Shown here piece after piece: positions 52,213-61,801 of a stretch of 64,000 bases of DNA. The position numbers were made by a program, and so were the translations under genes. Every line of letters begins with the position of its first letter. Positions within the stretch are counted from its first letter, which is position 1. This DNA is from Nitrospirota bacterium. GTDB lineage: Bacteria > Nitrospirota > Nitrospiria > Nitrospirales > Nitrospiraceae. The notes beneath the pieces are model-generated. The model saw only the letters and a program-made list of their open reading frames with translations. It was not told the DNA's origin and ran no database searches. The stretch covers positions 248,001-312,000 of the forward strand of contig JACRLR010000018.1 of assembly GCA_016219645.1 (NCBI GenBank), written 5' to 3'.

Positions 52213-52227
52213 TAGGCGGAGTGTGCG

Positions 52228-52617
52228 GTGGCCAAGACGGGGTACCATCGGGCTGACCGTGTCGCCGATCAAATCCGCATGGAAGTGGCGGATATCCTCA
52301 TGCGGAGGATCAAGGACCCGCGTGTGCAGTCCGTGACCGTCACCGACGTGAAATTGACCAGCGATCTGCGAATTGCTCGTGTATTCGTGACGGCCATGGG
52401 TACGGAAGAAGAAGAACGGAAGGTCTTTGTTGGGTTGGCCCAAGCCAGCGGGTTTGTGCGCGGTGAGCTGGGGCGTCGCCTCTCGCTCAGGTATTTGCCG
52501 GAAATCGTATTTGCCAAGGATATCAGCGGACCGAGGGGGGATCACGTGTTGAAGTTATTGGATGATCTGCATGCCAAAGCCAATGGCGAGCCGTCTGAAG
52601 AGAATAGGAACTCGTAG
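52228..52617 (+). CDS. rbfA: Ribosome-binding factor A
   Basis: The 129-residue protein starts at GTG. RbfA features are YHRADRVADQIRMEVADILM, RIKDPRVQSVTVTDVKLTSD and the KH-type LRYLPEIVFAKD. It helps mature the 16S rRNA 5' region. It lies 15 bases after repeat copy G; truB follows 16 bases downstream. Confidence 0.92.
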   Translation: MAKTGYHRADRVADQIRMEVADILMRRIKDPRVQSVTVTDVKLTSDLRIARVFVTAMGTEEEERKVFVGLAQASGFVRGELGRRLSLRYLPEIVFAKDISGPRGDHVLKLLDDLHAKANGEPSEENRNS

Positions 52618-52633
52618 GAACGGGGATGCAATA

Positions 52634-53587
52634 ATGGGGCTCGTACAGGGTTGTGCCATCGCCGACGGTGTTCTGACGATCAACAAGGAAGCCGGTTGGA
52701 CATCCCACGATGTCGTGGCGAAGGTGCGGCATCTTCTCGGCGGAGTCAAGGTCGGTCATGCCGGCACCCTTGATCCTGCTGCAACGGGAGTCTTGCCTCT
52801 GCTGATCGGGCGGGGGACCCGCATCGCTGAATACCTTCTCGAATGGGATAAAGAGTATCTCGCGGTACTTCGCCTAGGTGAAACAACTGATACGCAGGAT
52901 GCGACAGGAACGGTGCTGGTGAGCCGGGACCACGATCAGTTGACCCCGGAGGCGATCCAGGAGGTCGTCGATCGATTTCGCGGGCCGATTGAGCAGGTTC
53001 CGCCGATGTATTCGGCGGTCAAGGTCGGAGGTGTCCCTCTATATAAATCCGCTCGGGCGGGTCACACGATTGCGCGGGAGAAACGAACGGTCGTCATTCA
53101 TACCCTTGAGGTGCTGGCCATTGAAGGGCGGGACGTGACCTTGCGCATTGTCTGCTCGAAGGGGACCTATGTGCGGACGCTCTGTGCCGACATGGGAGAG
53201 GCTCTGGGTATCGGAGGCCACATGTTGACGTTGCAGCGGCGACGAGTAGGGCCTTTGACGATCGATCATGCGCTGACGGTCGATGAGGCGGTCAACCGTC
53301 ACGCGCTCGGTCGATTGGGAGACGATCTCCTGTCACTCGATCAGGCGTTGGACCGACTGGCCATTATGGTGGTAGATGGGCAGACCGCTGACCGCGTGCG
53401 GCACGGGGCTCCGGTGCCTGCGGCCAAGATCCTTCGCTGGGATAGGGTGGCCGATCGAATGTACGGGTCACGCAGGCCGGTCCGTATCCACGATATCGAC
53501 GGATGTCTGGTCGCGATCGCAATATGTCCGGAGACTTCGGATGGTTCATTCAAAGTAGAAAAGGTGTTGACCGGTCAGGAGATCTGA
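52634..53587 (+). CDS. truB: tRNA pseudouridine(55) synthase TruB
   Basis: ATG 52634 gives 317 residues; a longer upstream frame lies within rbfA and is rejected. The catalytic Asp47 is in [15 protein letters not shown]. Other TruB blocks are [35 protein letters not shown] and [17 protein letters not shown]-terminal PUA-like domain follows (about residues 245-317). It modifies U55 of tRNAs. Confidence 0.94.
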   Translation: MGLVQGCAIADGVLTINKEAGWTSHDVVAKVRHLLGGVKVGHAGTLDPAATGVLPLLIGRGTRIAEYLLEWDKEYLAVLRLGETTDTQDATGTVLVSRDHDQLTPEAIQEVVDRFRGPIEQVPPMYSAVKVGGVPLYKSARAGHTIAREKRTVVIHTLEVLAIEGRDVTLRIVCSKGTYVRTLCADMGEALGIGGHMLTLQRRRVGPLTIDHALTVDEAVNRHALGRLGDDLLSLDQALDRLAIMVVDGQTADRVRHGAPVPAAKILRWDRVADRMYGSRRPVRIHDIDGCLVAIAICPETSDGSFKVEKVLTGQEI

Positions 53588-53630
53588 CACTTCATTGCTG
53601 GTGCAGGAAGGAACAGGAAGGAAAGAGCCC

Positions 53631-53900
53631 ATGGCATTACTCAAGGAAGCGAAGACCGAGTTGATCAAGCAGTACCGGCAGCATGAGACGGATTCCGGCT
53701 CACCGGAAGTCCAGATTGCGGTGTTGACCAACCGGATCACGTATATCACGGAGCATTTCAAACTCCATAAGAAAGATCATCACTCACGACGTGGCCTGCT
53801 CCTCTTGGTTGGGCGTCGCCGGCGGTTGCTCGACTATCTTCGCGGCGTCAGCGATGCACGCTATCGTGCGGTGATCGAGCGATTGGGCATCAGAAAGTAG
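53631..53900 (+). CDS. rpsO: Ribosomal protein S15
   Basis: The 89-residue protein matches S15: [40 protein letters not shown] and [23 protein letters not shown] 53631 with AAGGAAAG upstream. It binds 16S rRNA helix 22. It is upstream of pnp as in most bacteria, separated by a 215-base gap with a strong hairpin. Confidence 0.95.
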   Translation: MALLKEAKTELIKQYRQHETDSGSPEVQIAVLTNRITYITEHFKLHKKDHHSRRGLLLLVGRRRRLLDYLRGVSDARYRAVIERLGIRK

Positions 53901-53999
53901 CGTCCCGTCTCGCCGTTGCGCCAGGGGGCGCACCGCGGGCAGTCATCAGCCGCACAGGTGAACACTGAGCTGCGCTCACGGCCAATAGTTTTCAGTTGT

Positions 54000-54047
54000 G
54001 AGTGTTGAGTTCTGAGTTATCCGGAATACACTCAAAACTCAGCACTC
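54000..54047 (+). repeat. Inverted repeat/hairpin between rpsO and pnp
   Basis: GAGTGTTGAGTTCTGAG (54000-54016) and CTCAAAACTCAGCACTC (54031-54047) are complementary at 15 of 17 positions with a 14-base loop. In E. coli a hairpin at this location is an RNase III site for PNPase autoregulation; here the sequence is low-complexity and may be another dispersed element. Confidence 0.6.
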
Positions 54048-54115
54048 ATGACTCGACACTTTTGGATGAGCGCATCTCTGTGGGCATCTGTGAGGCCTAA
54101 CCAGAGGAGTCACAG

Positions 54116-56233
54116 ATGGTACACACAGTTGAGTTAGAGGTTGCCGGGCGTATCCTGCGGCTTGAGACAGGTCGTGTGGCACGCCAAGCAGACGGTTCGA
54201 TTTGGGCCTCGTACGGCGACACCGTCGTACTAGCGACAGCCGTGGCGTCTCAGGTTGCCAAGTCGGGGGTAGATTTTCTTCCCCTCACGGTCGATTATCA
54301 GGAAAAATCCTTCGCAGCAGGTAAGATTCCAGGGGGGTATTTCAAGCGAGAAGCGCGTCCATCCGAAAAAGCGGTGCTGACCAGCCGGCTGATCGATCGG
54401 CCGCTCCGTCCTCTTTTCCCCGAAGGCTACTACTTCGAAACTCAAGTCATCGCTTCAGTCCTTTCGGCTGATCAGACAGGTTCGTCCGACATCCTCGCCA
54501 TTATTGCCTCCTCTGCGGCCCTGACCATCTCGAATATTCCGTTCGACAATCCGATCGCAGGTGTGAGGATCGGGCGGCTGAACGGCAACTTCGTGGTCAA
54601 CCCCGATCTTGAGACCGTGGCGAAAAGCGAGCTGCAACTCGTCGTGGCTGGGACGGCTGATGCGGTCATGATGGTCGAAGCAGGGGCGAACGAATTGTCC
54701 GAAGCCATCATGCTCGAGGCAATCGAGCTTGCCCATCTCGAGATCAAGAAGATTGTGGCCAAGATTCGCGAGTTACAGTCCGTTGCCGGGAAGCCCAAGC
54801 GGAAAGTGGAAAAGGAGCAGATCGATTCCGCGCTCGCCGCGCAGGTGAAGGCCCTGGTGGCGCAAGGCATTCGCGAGGCCATCATGATCCCGAACAAAGC
54901 GGCGAGGCAGGAACGGTTGGATGAAATTAAAAGCGACGCCGTCCAAAAACTCCAAAATGTGGGCGATCCGAATCGGGAGCGGCACGTCAAGTTGGTGTTT
55001 CATGAACTGGAGTATACGGAAGTCCGGAACATGATCCTGGAGAAAGGCTCGAGGGCGGATGGACGTGGTCCCGCTGATATTCGCCCGATCACCTGCGAAG
55101 TCGGTGCGCTGCCACGGACCCACGGTTCTGCGATCTTCACCAGGGGCGAGACCCAAAGTTTGGCTGTGGTGACGCTCGGAACCACGGACGACGAGCAGCG
55201 AATCGATGCGTTGGAAGGGGAATACATGCGGACGTTCATGCTTCATTACAATTTTCCGCCGTTCAGTGTCGGCGAAGCGCGGCCGCTTCGCTCACCGGGG
55301 CGCCGGGAAGTGGGTCATGGCGCATTGGCAGAACGGGCATTGGGTTCGGTGGTGCCCAGCAAGGAGGCATTCCCCTATACGCTTCGCATTGTGTCAGACA
55401 TCCTCGAATCCAACGGATCCTCCTCGATGGCGACCGTCTGTGGGGGGAGTCTTGCCATGATGGATGCAGGGGTACCGATTAGAGAAGCCGTTGCCGGGAT
55501 CGCCATGGGATTGATCAAGGAAGGTGATCGAGTCATGATCCTCTCAGATATCCTCGGGCTGGAGGATCACTTGGGGGACATGGATTTTAAGGTGTGCGGT
55601 ACGAGGCAAGGTGTGACGGCATTGCAGATGGATATCAAGATCGGCGGCATTACGTCGGCATTGATGCAAAAGGCTTTGGAACAGGCCAAGGCAGGCCGAT
55701 TGCACATTCTGAGCTGTATGGAGAAGACGCTCCAAGCGCCACGAACAACCCTGTCGGCCTATGCGCCACGGATTTTCACGATGAAGGTCAAGCAGGACAA
55801 GATCCGCGAGATCATCGGTCCCGGCGGCAAAACGATTCGCGGTATCATTGCGGATTGCGGGGTCAAGATCAATGTTGACGACAGCGGGACTGTGACGATC
55901 GCATCGGTTGATGGAGCGTCGGCTGAAAAGGCCAAAGACATGATCAGTCGGATCACCGAAGAGGTCGAGATCGGAAAGATTTATATGGGTACGGTTCGGA
56001 AGATCATGGACTTCGGCGCGTTTGTCGAAGTCTTGCCGGGAACCGATGGGCTCGTGCACATCTCACAGTTGGCGCACCATCGAGTTCAAGCTGTGTCCGA
56101 CGAGGTGAAAGAAGGCGATCAAATTCTTGTGAAGGTCCTGGAAGTGGATCGCCAAGGAAAGATTCGTCTCAGCCGCAAGGAAGCCATGCCGGCTCCGACC
56201 GGAGCTGGTGCGCCAGATCCGTCTGCCAGGTAA
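54116..56233 (+). CDS. pnp: Polyribonucleotide nucleotidyltransferase
   Basis: The 705-residue protein has two RNase PH domains (the second beginning about residue 305, RADGRGPADIRPITCEVGAL; active-site region LGLEDHLGDMDFKVCGTRQG). A KH domain follows (IREIIGPGGKTIRGIIADCG, about residues 562-581), then an S1 domain (GKIYMGTVRKIMDFGAFVEV). It degrades RNA phosphorolytically from the 3' end. Full length. The M16 peptidase gene starts five bases after its stop. Confidence 0.96.
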   Translation: MVHTVELEVAGRILRLETGRVARQADGSIWASYGDTVVLATAVASQVAKSGVDFLPLTVDYQEKSFAAGKIPGGYFKREARPSEKAVLTSRLIDRPLRPLFPEGYYFETQVIASVLSADQTGSSDILAIIASSAALTISNIPFDNPIAGVRIGRLNGNFVVNPDLETVAKSELQLVVAGTADAVMMVEAGANELSEAIMLEAIELAHLEIKKIVAKIRELQSVAGKPKRKVEKEQIDSALAAQVKALVAQGIREAIMIPNKAARQERLDEIKSDAVQKLQNVGDPNRERHVKLVFHELEYTEVRNMILEKGSRADGRGPADIRPITCEVGALPRTHGSAIFTRGETQSLAVVTLGTTDDEQRIDALEGEYMRTFMLHYNFPPFSVGEARPLRSPGRREVGHGALAERALGSVVPSKEAFPYTLRIVSDILESNGSSSMATVCGGSLAMMDAGVPIREAVAGIAMGLIKEGDRVMILSDILGLEDHLGDMDFKVCGTRQGVTALQMDIKIGGITSALMQKALEQAKAGRLHILSCMEKTLQAPRTTLSAYAPRIFTMKVKQDKIREIIGPGGKTIRGIIADCGVKINVDDSGTVTIASVDGASAEKAKDMISRITEEVEIGKIYMGTVRKIMDFGAFVEVLPGTDGLVHISQLAHHRVQAVSDEVKEGDQILVKVLEVDRQGKIRLSRKEAMPAPTGAGAPDPSAR

Positions 56234-56238
56234 CTGCG

Positions 56239-57492
56239 TTGTACCGCAAGCTTGTCCTGGACAATGGGGTGCGGGTGGTAACCGAACGGCTACCGACGCT
56301 CAAGTCGGTCACCGTGGGCATATGGGTCAACTCTGGGTCGCGGGACGAGCAGCTTTCCGAGGCAGGCTATTCTCACTTCATCGAACACATGCTCTTCAAG
56401 GGAACGAGCACACGATCCTCCGCCGAAATCTCGCGTGAAATTGACGCGCTCGGCGGAGAGATGAACGCCTTTACGTCGCGTGAGACGACCACCTATTACG
56501 TGAAGGTGTTGGATCTGCAACTACCGCGGGCGGTCGAACTCCTTTCCGATCTGTTTTACCATTCACGTTTCGAATCCAAAGAAGTCGAAAAAGAAAAACA
56601 AGTCGTGTTGGAAGAAGTTCGCATGGTCCGGGACGATCCCGAGGACCTCGTGCAAGAGCTTCACTCGGGTCAAGTGCTGAAACGCCATCCGCTCGGCCGC
56701 CCTATTCTGGGCCGGGAGAAGACAATCGGAGGGCTTCGTCGACAAGACCTCCTGCACTTCATTGACACCCATTATGATCCGGCGCAGACGATCGTTGCCA
56801 TTGCCGGGAACTTCGATCAGGCTTATCTTGATCCGATGGTCGCGAGGTATTTTGGCAAAGATCGAGGGCCAATGACAAATAGCGTTAACGGGCGTCGTCC
56901 TCCCGACCTGCATGGCGGTGTCTTGTTGAAGAAGAAACGGTTAGAGCAGGTGCATTTGTGCCTTGGTCTCAAAGGCATCGCTGCTGGCCATAAGGATCGT
57001 TATGCACTCTATGCGCTCAATAGTGTGTTAGGTGGCAGTGTGAGTTCACGTTTATTTCAAGAAATACGAGAAAAGAGGGGCCTTGCCTACTCGATTTACT
57101 CCTTTCTGTCAGGCTACTCTGACGGCGGCATGATCACGGTCTATGCAGCGACAAGGCCGAAGGAAGTGGACCGTGTTGTAGACCTCGTTTGCCGAGAAAT
57201 ACGGAGAATCGGGGCCCATGGCGTCGGACGGAAAGAGCTTGAAGGAGCTAAGACCCAAATGAAGGGCAGCCTGATGCTGAGCTTGGAGAGTTCTCACAGC
57301 CGTATGAGTAAGCTTGCGAAGGATGAACTGACATATGGGCGGCATATGTCCCTGGAAGACATGTTGGCGCAAATCGATTCTGTCAATGAGGAGCAGGCCC
57401 TCAACGTGGCCCGCCAATTGTTCAGGCTGGACTCCCTCGCGATCACAGGGCTCGGGCCCCTCGCTTCGCGTAGTCTTCAAGGTTACACATAA
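56239..57492 (+). CDS. M16-family zinc peptidase (inverzincin)
   Basis: The 417-residue protein starts at TTG. The inverted zinc motif HFIEH lies at residues 46-50 (HxxEH), with the distal Glu in the EEVRMVRDDPED helix. This is a single-chain processing-type peptidase like those encoded next to pnp in many bacteria. No signal peptide. Its substrate is unknown. It is probably co-transcribed with pnp. Confidence 0.9.
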   Translation: MYRKLVLDNGVRVVTERLPTLKSVTVGIWVNSGSRDEQLSEAGYSHFIEHMLFKGTSTRSSAEISREIDALGGEMNAFTSRETTTYYVKVLDLQLPRAVELLSDLFYHSRFESKEVEKEKQVVLEEVRMVRDDPEDLVQELHSGQVLKRHPLGRPILGREKTIGGLRRQDLLHFIDTHYDPAQTIVAIAGNFDQAYLDPMVARYFGKDRGPMTNSVNGRRPPDLHGGVLLKKKRLEQVHLCLGLKGIAAGHKDRYALYALNSVLGGSVSSRLFQEIREKRGLAYSIYSFLSGYSDGGMITVYAATRPKEVDRVVDLVCREIRRIGAHGVGRKELEGAKTQMKGSLMLSLESSHSRMSKLAKDELTYGRHMSLEDMLAQIDSVNEEQALNVARQLFRLDSLAITGLGPLASRSLQGYT

Positions 57493-57622
57493 GAATTTTC
57501 TAATCCCCCACTTGTCGAGCCCAAGTAGCGTCGGCGATGGTTCAACGAGAATACATCTAACATATTGATTGCATTACTCTAATTTGGCCATAATCGACAA
57601 ACATAACAGGGCCAATAATTCC

Positions 57623-57651
57623 TTGACACAGTTTCATGATTTCAGTACCAT
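57623..57651 (+). promoter_or_regulatory. Candidate sigma-70 promoter for the two exported-protein genes
   Basis: TTGACA (57623-57628), a 17-base spacer and TACCAT (57646-57651). It lies in the AT-richer 346-base gap 57493-57838 that otherwise shows no gene. The leader would be about 180 bases. Confidence 0.55.
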
Positions 57652-57838
57652 GACCAAAATTTTACAATAGTTTTCAATCGAAGAAGCACTACACCAAGTA
57701 GCACAAAGAGATACAGCAGAGTCAAACATCGCTCTGGTTTTTTTGGATCACCGAATCTGTTTTTCGAGATTTGTCGTTCCTGAAATAGTGTCCATCGGTT
57801 ATTGTGGCTGTTATTTTTTTATGGAGGAGGGACTAGGT

Positions 57839-58348
57839 ATGTCAAAGGCCATACTTATAGCCGTCGTTGCAGCATTTTCCGCGCTCGGTATGCTGACGGG
57901 CGAGTTCGCCGTTGCTGCCGATGCGCCAACTGGGGCTGGCCCGGTCGACAACATCGTCGGCGGTAAGCCCATGAAGGGTGAGGTTACCAAGACTCTCAAG
58001 GGTCGGGTATGGTCCCAGTGGGCCGACAACCCGGATGGGGAATTGCTCTTCGGCATTCAATATTGGAACAGCGGCGAGCCTGGGTCGGGAACCCCGGCCG
58101 GCCGGTCGTCCTCCAACCTTGATGTGAAACCACCGGATCCCCTGTTTTCCTGCTGTGGTTGGGGGTTTGTGGGTGGCACCGATAAGAACAATCCATATTC
58201 TGGTTGGTACCATGCCTCGACAACCGTTCGGTTGGCAGTGAAGGATAAGGCCCTTATGGACCAAATCATCAAGGCCTCTCAGGAACTCGTTGCCATGGAA
58301 GTAAGTCTGGATGGTCGGACGATTACCGGCTTTAAAGTTCTTAAGTAA
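57839..58348 (+). CDS. Exported protein of unknown function (pair member 1)
   Basis: ATG 57839 with GGAGGAGG upstream gives 169 residues; an upstream in-frame start lacks a ribosome-binding site. A signal peptide is present (ILIAVVAAFSALGMLTGEFAVA). The mature part contains a Cys-Cys pair (LFSCCGWGFVGG), Trp/Gly-rich turns and LKGRVWSQWADNPDGELLFG. No family is recognised. Probably periplasmic. The next exported gene follows 52 bases downstream with an equally strong ribosome-binding site. Confidence 0.65.
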   Translation: MSKAILIAVVAAFSALGMLTGEFAVAADAPTGAGPVDNIVGGKPMKGEVTKTLKGRVWSQWADNPDGELLFGIQYWNSGEPGSGTPAGRSSSNLDVKPPDPLFSCCGWGFVGGTDKNNPYSGWYHASTTVRLAVKDKALMDQIIKASQELVAMEVSLDGRTITGFKVLK

Positions 58349-58400
58349 TAGGCCTTGACAAGCATTTATTCTTTCATGTTCTGTTAAGGAGGATGCGATT

Positions 58401-59078
58401 ATGACGTTTCATCCGAAAGGCTGGGCCGTGATGGCAGCAGCGGCGCTGGTGGTTTCTGTCGCCTCCACTGCACTGGCGATCGAATCATTTCAGGAACGGT
58501 TTGAGTGGGGGGACTTGAGCAAGCCGACAACATTGCAGGGCCGCGTGATCGTGCTGGATCCTTACGATGAAGCGGTCTGGATCAATGTCGCAGTGTTCGG
58601 AGGCAACGCCGAGAGTGGCCTTTACTGGCAGAAGATTCACCCAGGTAAGAATCTCAAGTTTTACGCCGACAAGGGGGCGTGGGAAGAGCTAAAAAAAATG
58701 GGTCGTCTTCATGCAGGACCGGCAGCGGCCAAGGAAGTGCCGCCGTCCAGTACGACCGATTTGATCGAATTTACCGTGACAGAGCCGGAGCAGAATCACC
58801 GTGTCATTTCTTCGGTCAAGAAGCTTCAGGAAGTGGCCGGTTCCATGGGGAAGCCGCTTAGCATCTCCGGTCTTCGATTAAAGGAGTGTGCGGGAAAAAG
58901 CGAAGTCGAGGCAGGCTGTGCGGCAGCAAAGCAGCAGCTCAATACCTCACCGATGTCTCCGGATGGGTCCCAGGTCCTCATGCAGTACGATGTATTGCTC
59001 CCCGGTGGGCAACCCGTTGCCGGATTGATTCCCTGGACCGCGAAATACAACACTGGCGCCGGCGCTGCTCATCACTAA
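58401..59078 (+). CDS. Exported protein of unknown function (pair member 2)
   Basis: The 225-residue protein has AAGGAGG upstream and a signal peptide (AVMAAAALVVSVASTALA). The mature part has a beta-rich segment (TLQGRVIVLDPYDEAVWINV), two cysteines (LKECAGKSEVEAGCAAAK) and ends GAGAAHH. No family recognised. The strong ribosome-binding sites of this pair suggest high expression. A terminator follows at 59103. Confidence 0.65.
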   Translation: MTFHPKGWAVMAAAALVVSVASTALAIESFQERFEWGDLSKPTTLQGRVIVLDPYDEAVWINVAVFGGNAESGLYWQKIHPGKNLKFYADKGAWEELKKMGRLHAGPAAAKEVPPSSTTDLIEFTVTEPEQNHRVISSVKKLQEVAGSMGKPLSISGLRLKECAGKSEVEAGCAAAKQQLNTSPMSPDGSQVLMQYDVLLPGGQPVAGLIPWTAKYNTGAGAAHH

Positions 59079-59102
59079 ACTGAGTCAGTCTCTGTCTATG
59101 GA

Positions 59103-59136
59103 GGCGGCATTTCCGAAAGGAGATGCCGCCTTTTTT
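59103..59136 (+). terminator. Rho-independent terminator after the exported-protein pair
   Basis: GGCGGCAT (59103-59110) pairs with ATGCCGCC (59123-59130), followed by T6. It lies 25 bases after the stop. The T run overlaps the end of mutS on the other strand. Confidence 0.85.
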
Positions 59137-61801
59137 ACTTGTCTCGGTTGTCTGGGCCGGTTGGACCGATCCGTCGCTGGATGTCAGCGAGGCGATTGAG
59201 TGCGTCGAGCGGTGTCATGGAGAAGAGGTCAATTTGTTTCATTTCCTCGATAATCGGGTGCGGCTGGGGAAGGGAACCGCATGTTGCTTCCTTCTCCGAA
59301 GATAGGGGCCTGTTCTCGGTGGCAGCGTCCGGTTGTTCCAATTGGGCCAGGACTTGTTGCGCCCTGGCGATGACTGTTTGTGGAAGACCCGCCAGCTTGG
59401 CGACATGAATACCATAGCTGCGGTCTGCACCCCCCGGCACAATTTTACGGAGGAATACCACGTCGCCGTCGCGTTCTTGGACTGCTACGCAGTAATTCTT
59501 GATCCCCTCCCGTAACCCTTCCAATTGCGTCATCTCATGATAGTGAGTCGCGAACAGGGTTCTGGCTCCCAAGTGTCGGCGGTCTTGGATATGCTCCGCG
59601 ATAGCCCAGGCGATGCTGAGTCCATCATATGTGCTGGTCCCTCGGCCAATCTCATCCAAGAGAATCAAGCTGCGGGAAGTCGCACTGTTCAGGATGTGAG
59701 CGGACTCAATCATCTCCACCATGAAGGTGCTCTGCCCTGCAGCCAAGTTGTCCGAGGCTCCGACCCGTGTGAAAATTCTGTCGACCAGTCCGATACGCGC
59801 CTCGGCGGCCGGCACGAAGCTTCCGATCTGCGCCAAGAGGACAATCAGGGCGACTTGGCGGAGATAGGTGCTTTTCCCTGCCATGTTGGGTCCAGTGAGG
59901 ATCACAAGCCGGTTACCTGCACAGTCGAGGTCCGTGTCGTTGGGAACGAACGTCAGGTCGTGACTGAGCTGCTCGACCACAGGGTGGCGGCCTTCTCGAA
60001 TACAGATCGAACCGCCCCCATCGACCAGGGGCTTGACGTAGCGATGTAATGCGGCAGTCTCGGCTAGCCCGGCGAGGACATCGAGCAAGGCGACGGTGTG
60101 GGCCATCGTTTGCAGGCGCGGCATTGCATCTGCCAAGCGCAGGCGCAATTGCTCGAATAGTTCTTGCTCAAGTGCCAACAGTTTAATTTCAGCGCCTGTG
60201 ACACGCTCTTCCAGCTCTTTCAGCTCCGGCGTCATGAATCGTTCGGCATTGACCAGTGTTTGCTTGCGAGTATAATCAGGCGGGACACGGGCGAGGTGCG
60301 TTTTGGTAATTTCGATGTAGTAGCCGAACACCTGATTGTAACGAACCTTGAGTGAGTCGATCCCTGTGCGCGCTCGCTCTTTGGCTTCCAGTGAAGCGAT
60401 CCATTGCTTGCCTTCCGTGCTCGCCTTGCGCAGCTCATCGACCATGGGATCGTAGCCTTCCCGAATCGTGCCACTGTCGCGGAGCGATATCGGCGCATCA
60501 GGCTTGATGGCTTGGTCAACCGCATCATACACATCACGACAATCGTCCCACGACTTGCGAGCGGCGGTCAGCAACGACGCATCGAACGGCTGCAGGTGGG
60601 ACCGTAGCTCCGGCAGGGCACTCACGGACTGTTTCAAGGCGAGCAGTTCGCGAGGCCCGATGACACCGAGCGTCACACGGCTGCTCAGGCGGGCGATGTC
60701 TTGGATGTCACGGAGCGTGGTCCGGAGCGACACCCGTTGTTGAATCCGGTCTTTCAGCTCACCGACCGCATCGAGCCGAGCTTGAATGGCGCTGCAATCG
60801 AGGAGTGGTCTGAGGAGCCAATCGCGTAACAAGCGACTGCCCATCGCCGTTGCCGTGCGGTCCAAGATAGACAAGACTGTCGGCCGGCCCTGTCCCGATC
60901 GTGGCTCACTGGCTTCCGATGGTTGAACGAGTTCGAGGTTGCGAATCGTTGCGCTGTCCAGATGCATGCTGTCACCGCTCCAGCGCGGCTGCAGGCGCCG
61001 GAGGTGTGCGAGAGAGGCGGACGGTTGGGTTTCACGAAAATATCGCAGAACCGCTCCAGCGGATCCGATCCCGACGGTCAGGCCGCGACAACCGAATCCC
61101 TCGAGCGAGTGCACCGCAAACTGCGCCTGGAGTAGTCGTGCGGCCTCTTTGGGATTGAAGAAGGCTGAGGGTTTGGCGCAGAGACGTGCTCCTGACAGTC
61201 GAGTCAGGCATGATATGGCGTTGGTGTCCGAATCGGGATGAAGCACTTCTCGTGGCTCCAGTCGGGCCAGCTCATCCATCAGTTGAATCCCTGCCCCTTC
61301 TCCCTCGAACTCTGTCACCCAAAACTCTCCAGTGGAGACGTCAAGACAGGCCAGCCCCGCGATGGGGCCTCGCTTGAGAGACGGGGCCATGACGTCGGAA
61401 AAGGCGACGGCCGCCAGGAAGTACGATTCTCCGGGGGAGAGAAACTCGGTATCGACCAACGTCCCGGGTGTATAGAGACGAACGACTTCACGGCGCACAA
61501 GACTCTTGGAGAGTTTTGGATCCTCCACCTGTTCGCAGAGCGCGACAGTTCGCCCGGCCTTGAGGAGCTTTGCAATATAGCCTTGCGCGGCATGGTGAGG
61601 CACTCCACAGAGAGGCACTGGGTCGATACTGGACTTATCACGAGAGGTCAGGGTGATGGAGAGGAGCTTGGAGGCAATCTTTGCATCCTCGTAAAACATT
61701 TCGTAGAAGTCGCCGACGCGGAACAGCAAAATAGCATCGGAGTAGCTGCGCTTGATTTCGCGGTATTGCCGCATCAACGGTGAGGCGTCCGCGTCACTCA
61801 T
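59135..61801 (-). CDS. mutS: DNA mismatch repair protein MutS
   Basis: The 888-residue protein has the mismatch-binding domain I with the Phe-x-Glu wedge (RVGDFYEMFYEDA, about residues 25-37), connector and clamp domains, and the ATPase (ILTGPNMAGKSTYLRQVAL, about residue 634 on; LILLDEIGRGTSTYDGLSIA). A C-terminal dimerisation segment is present. It recognises mismatches; no mutL is in the window. It is the last gene of a minus-strand run with lapA-like, tsaE and nnrD/E. Confidence 0.96.
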   Translation of the reverse strand: MSDADASPLMRQYREIKRSYSDAILLFRVGDFYEMFYEDAKIASKLLSITLTSRDKSSIDPVPLCGVPHHAAQGYIAKLLKAGRTVALCEQVEDPKLSKSLVRREVVRLYTPGTLVDTEFLSPGESYFLAAVAFSDVMAPSLKRGPIAGLACLDVSTGEFWVTEFEGEGAGIQLMDELARLEPREVLHPDSDTNAISCLTRLSGARLCAKPSAFFNPKEAARLLQAQFAVHSLEGFGCRGLTVGIGSAGAVLRYFRETQPSASLAHLRRLQPRWSGDSMHLDSATIRNLELVQPSEASEPRSGQGRPTVLSILDRTATAMGSRLLRDWLLRPLLDCSAIQARLDAVGELKDRIQQRVSLRTTLRDIQDIARLSSRVTLGVIGPRELLALKQSVSALPELRSHLQPFDASLLTAARKSWDDCRDVYDAVDQAIKPDAPISLRDSGTIREGYDPMVDELRKASTEGKQWIASLEAKERARTGIDSLKVRYNQVFGYYIEITKTHLARVPPDYTRKQTLVNAERFMTPELKELEERVTGAEIKLLALEQELFEQLRLRLADAMPRLQTMAHTVALLDVLAGLAETAALHRYVKPLVDGGGSICIREGRHPVVEQLSHDLTFVPNDTDLDCAGNRLVILTGPNMAGKSTYLRQVALIVLLAQIGSFVPAAEARIGLVDRIFTRVGASDNLAAGQSTFMVEMIESAHILNSATSRSLILLDEIGRGTSTYDGLSIAWAIAEHIQDRRHLGARTLFATHYHEMTQLEGLREGIKNYCVAVQERDGDVVFLRKIVPGGADRSYGIHVAKLAGLPQTVIARAQQVLAQLEQPDAATENRPLSSEKEATCGSLPQPHPIIEEMKQIDLFSMTPLDALNRLADIQRRIGPTGPDNRDK

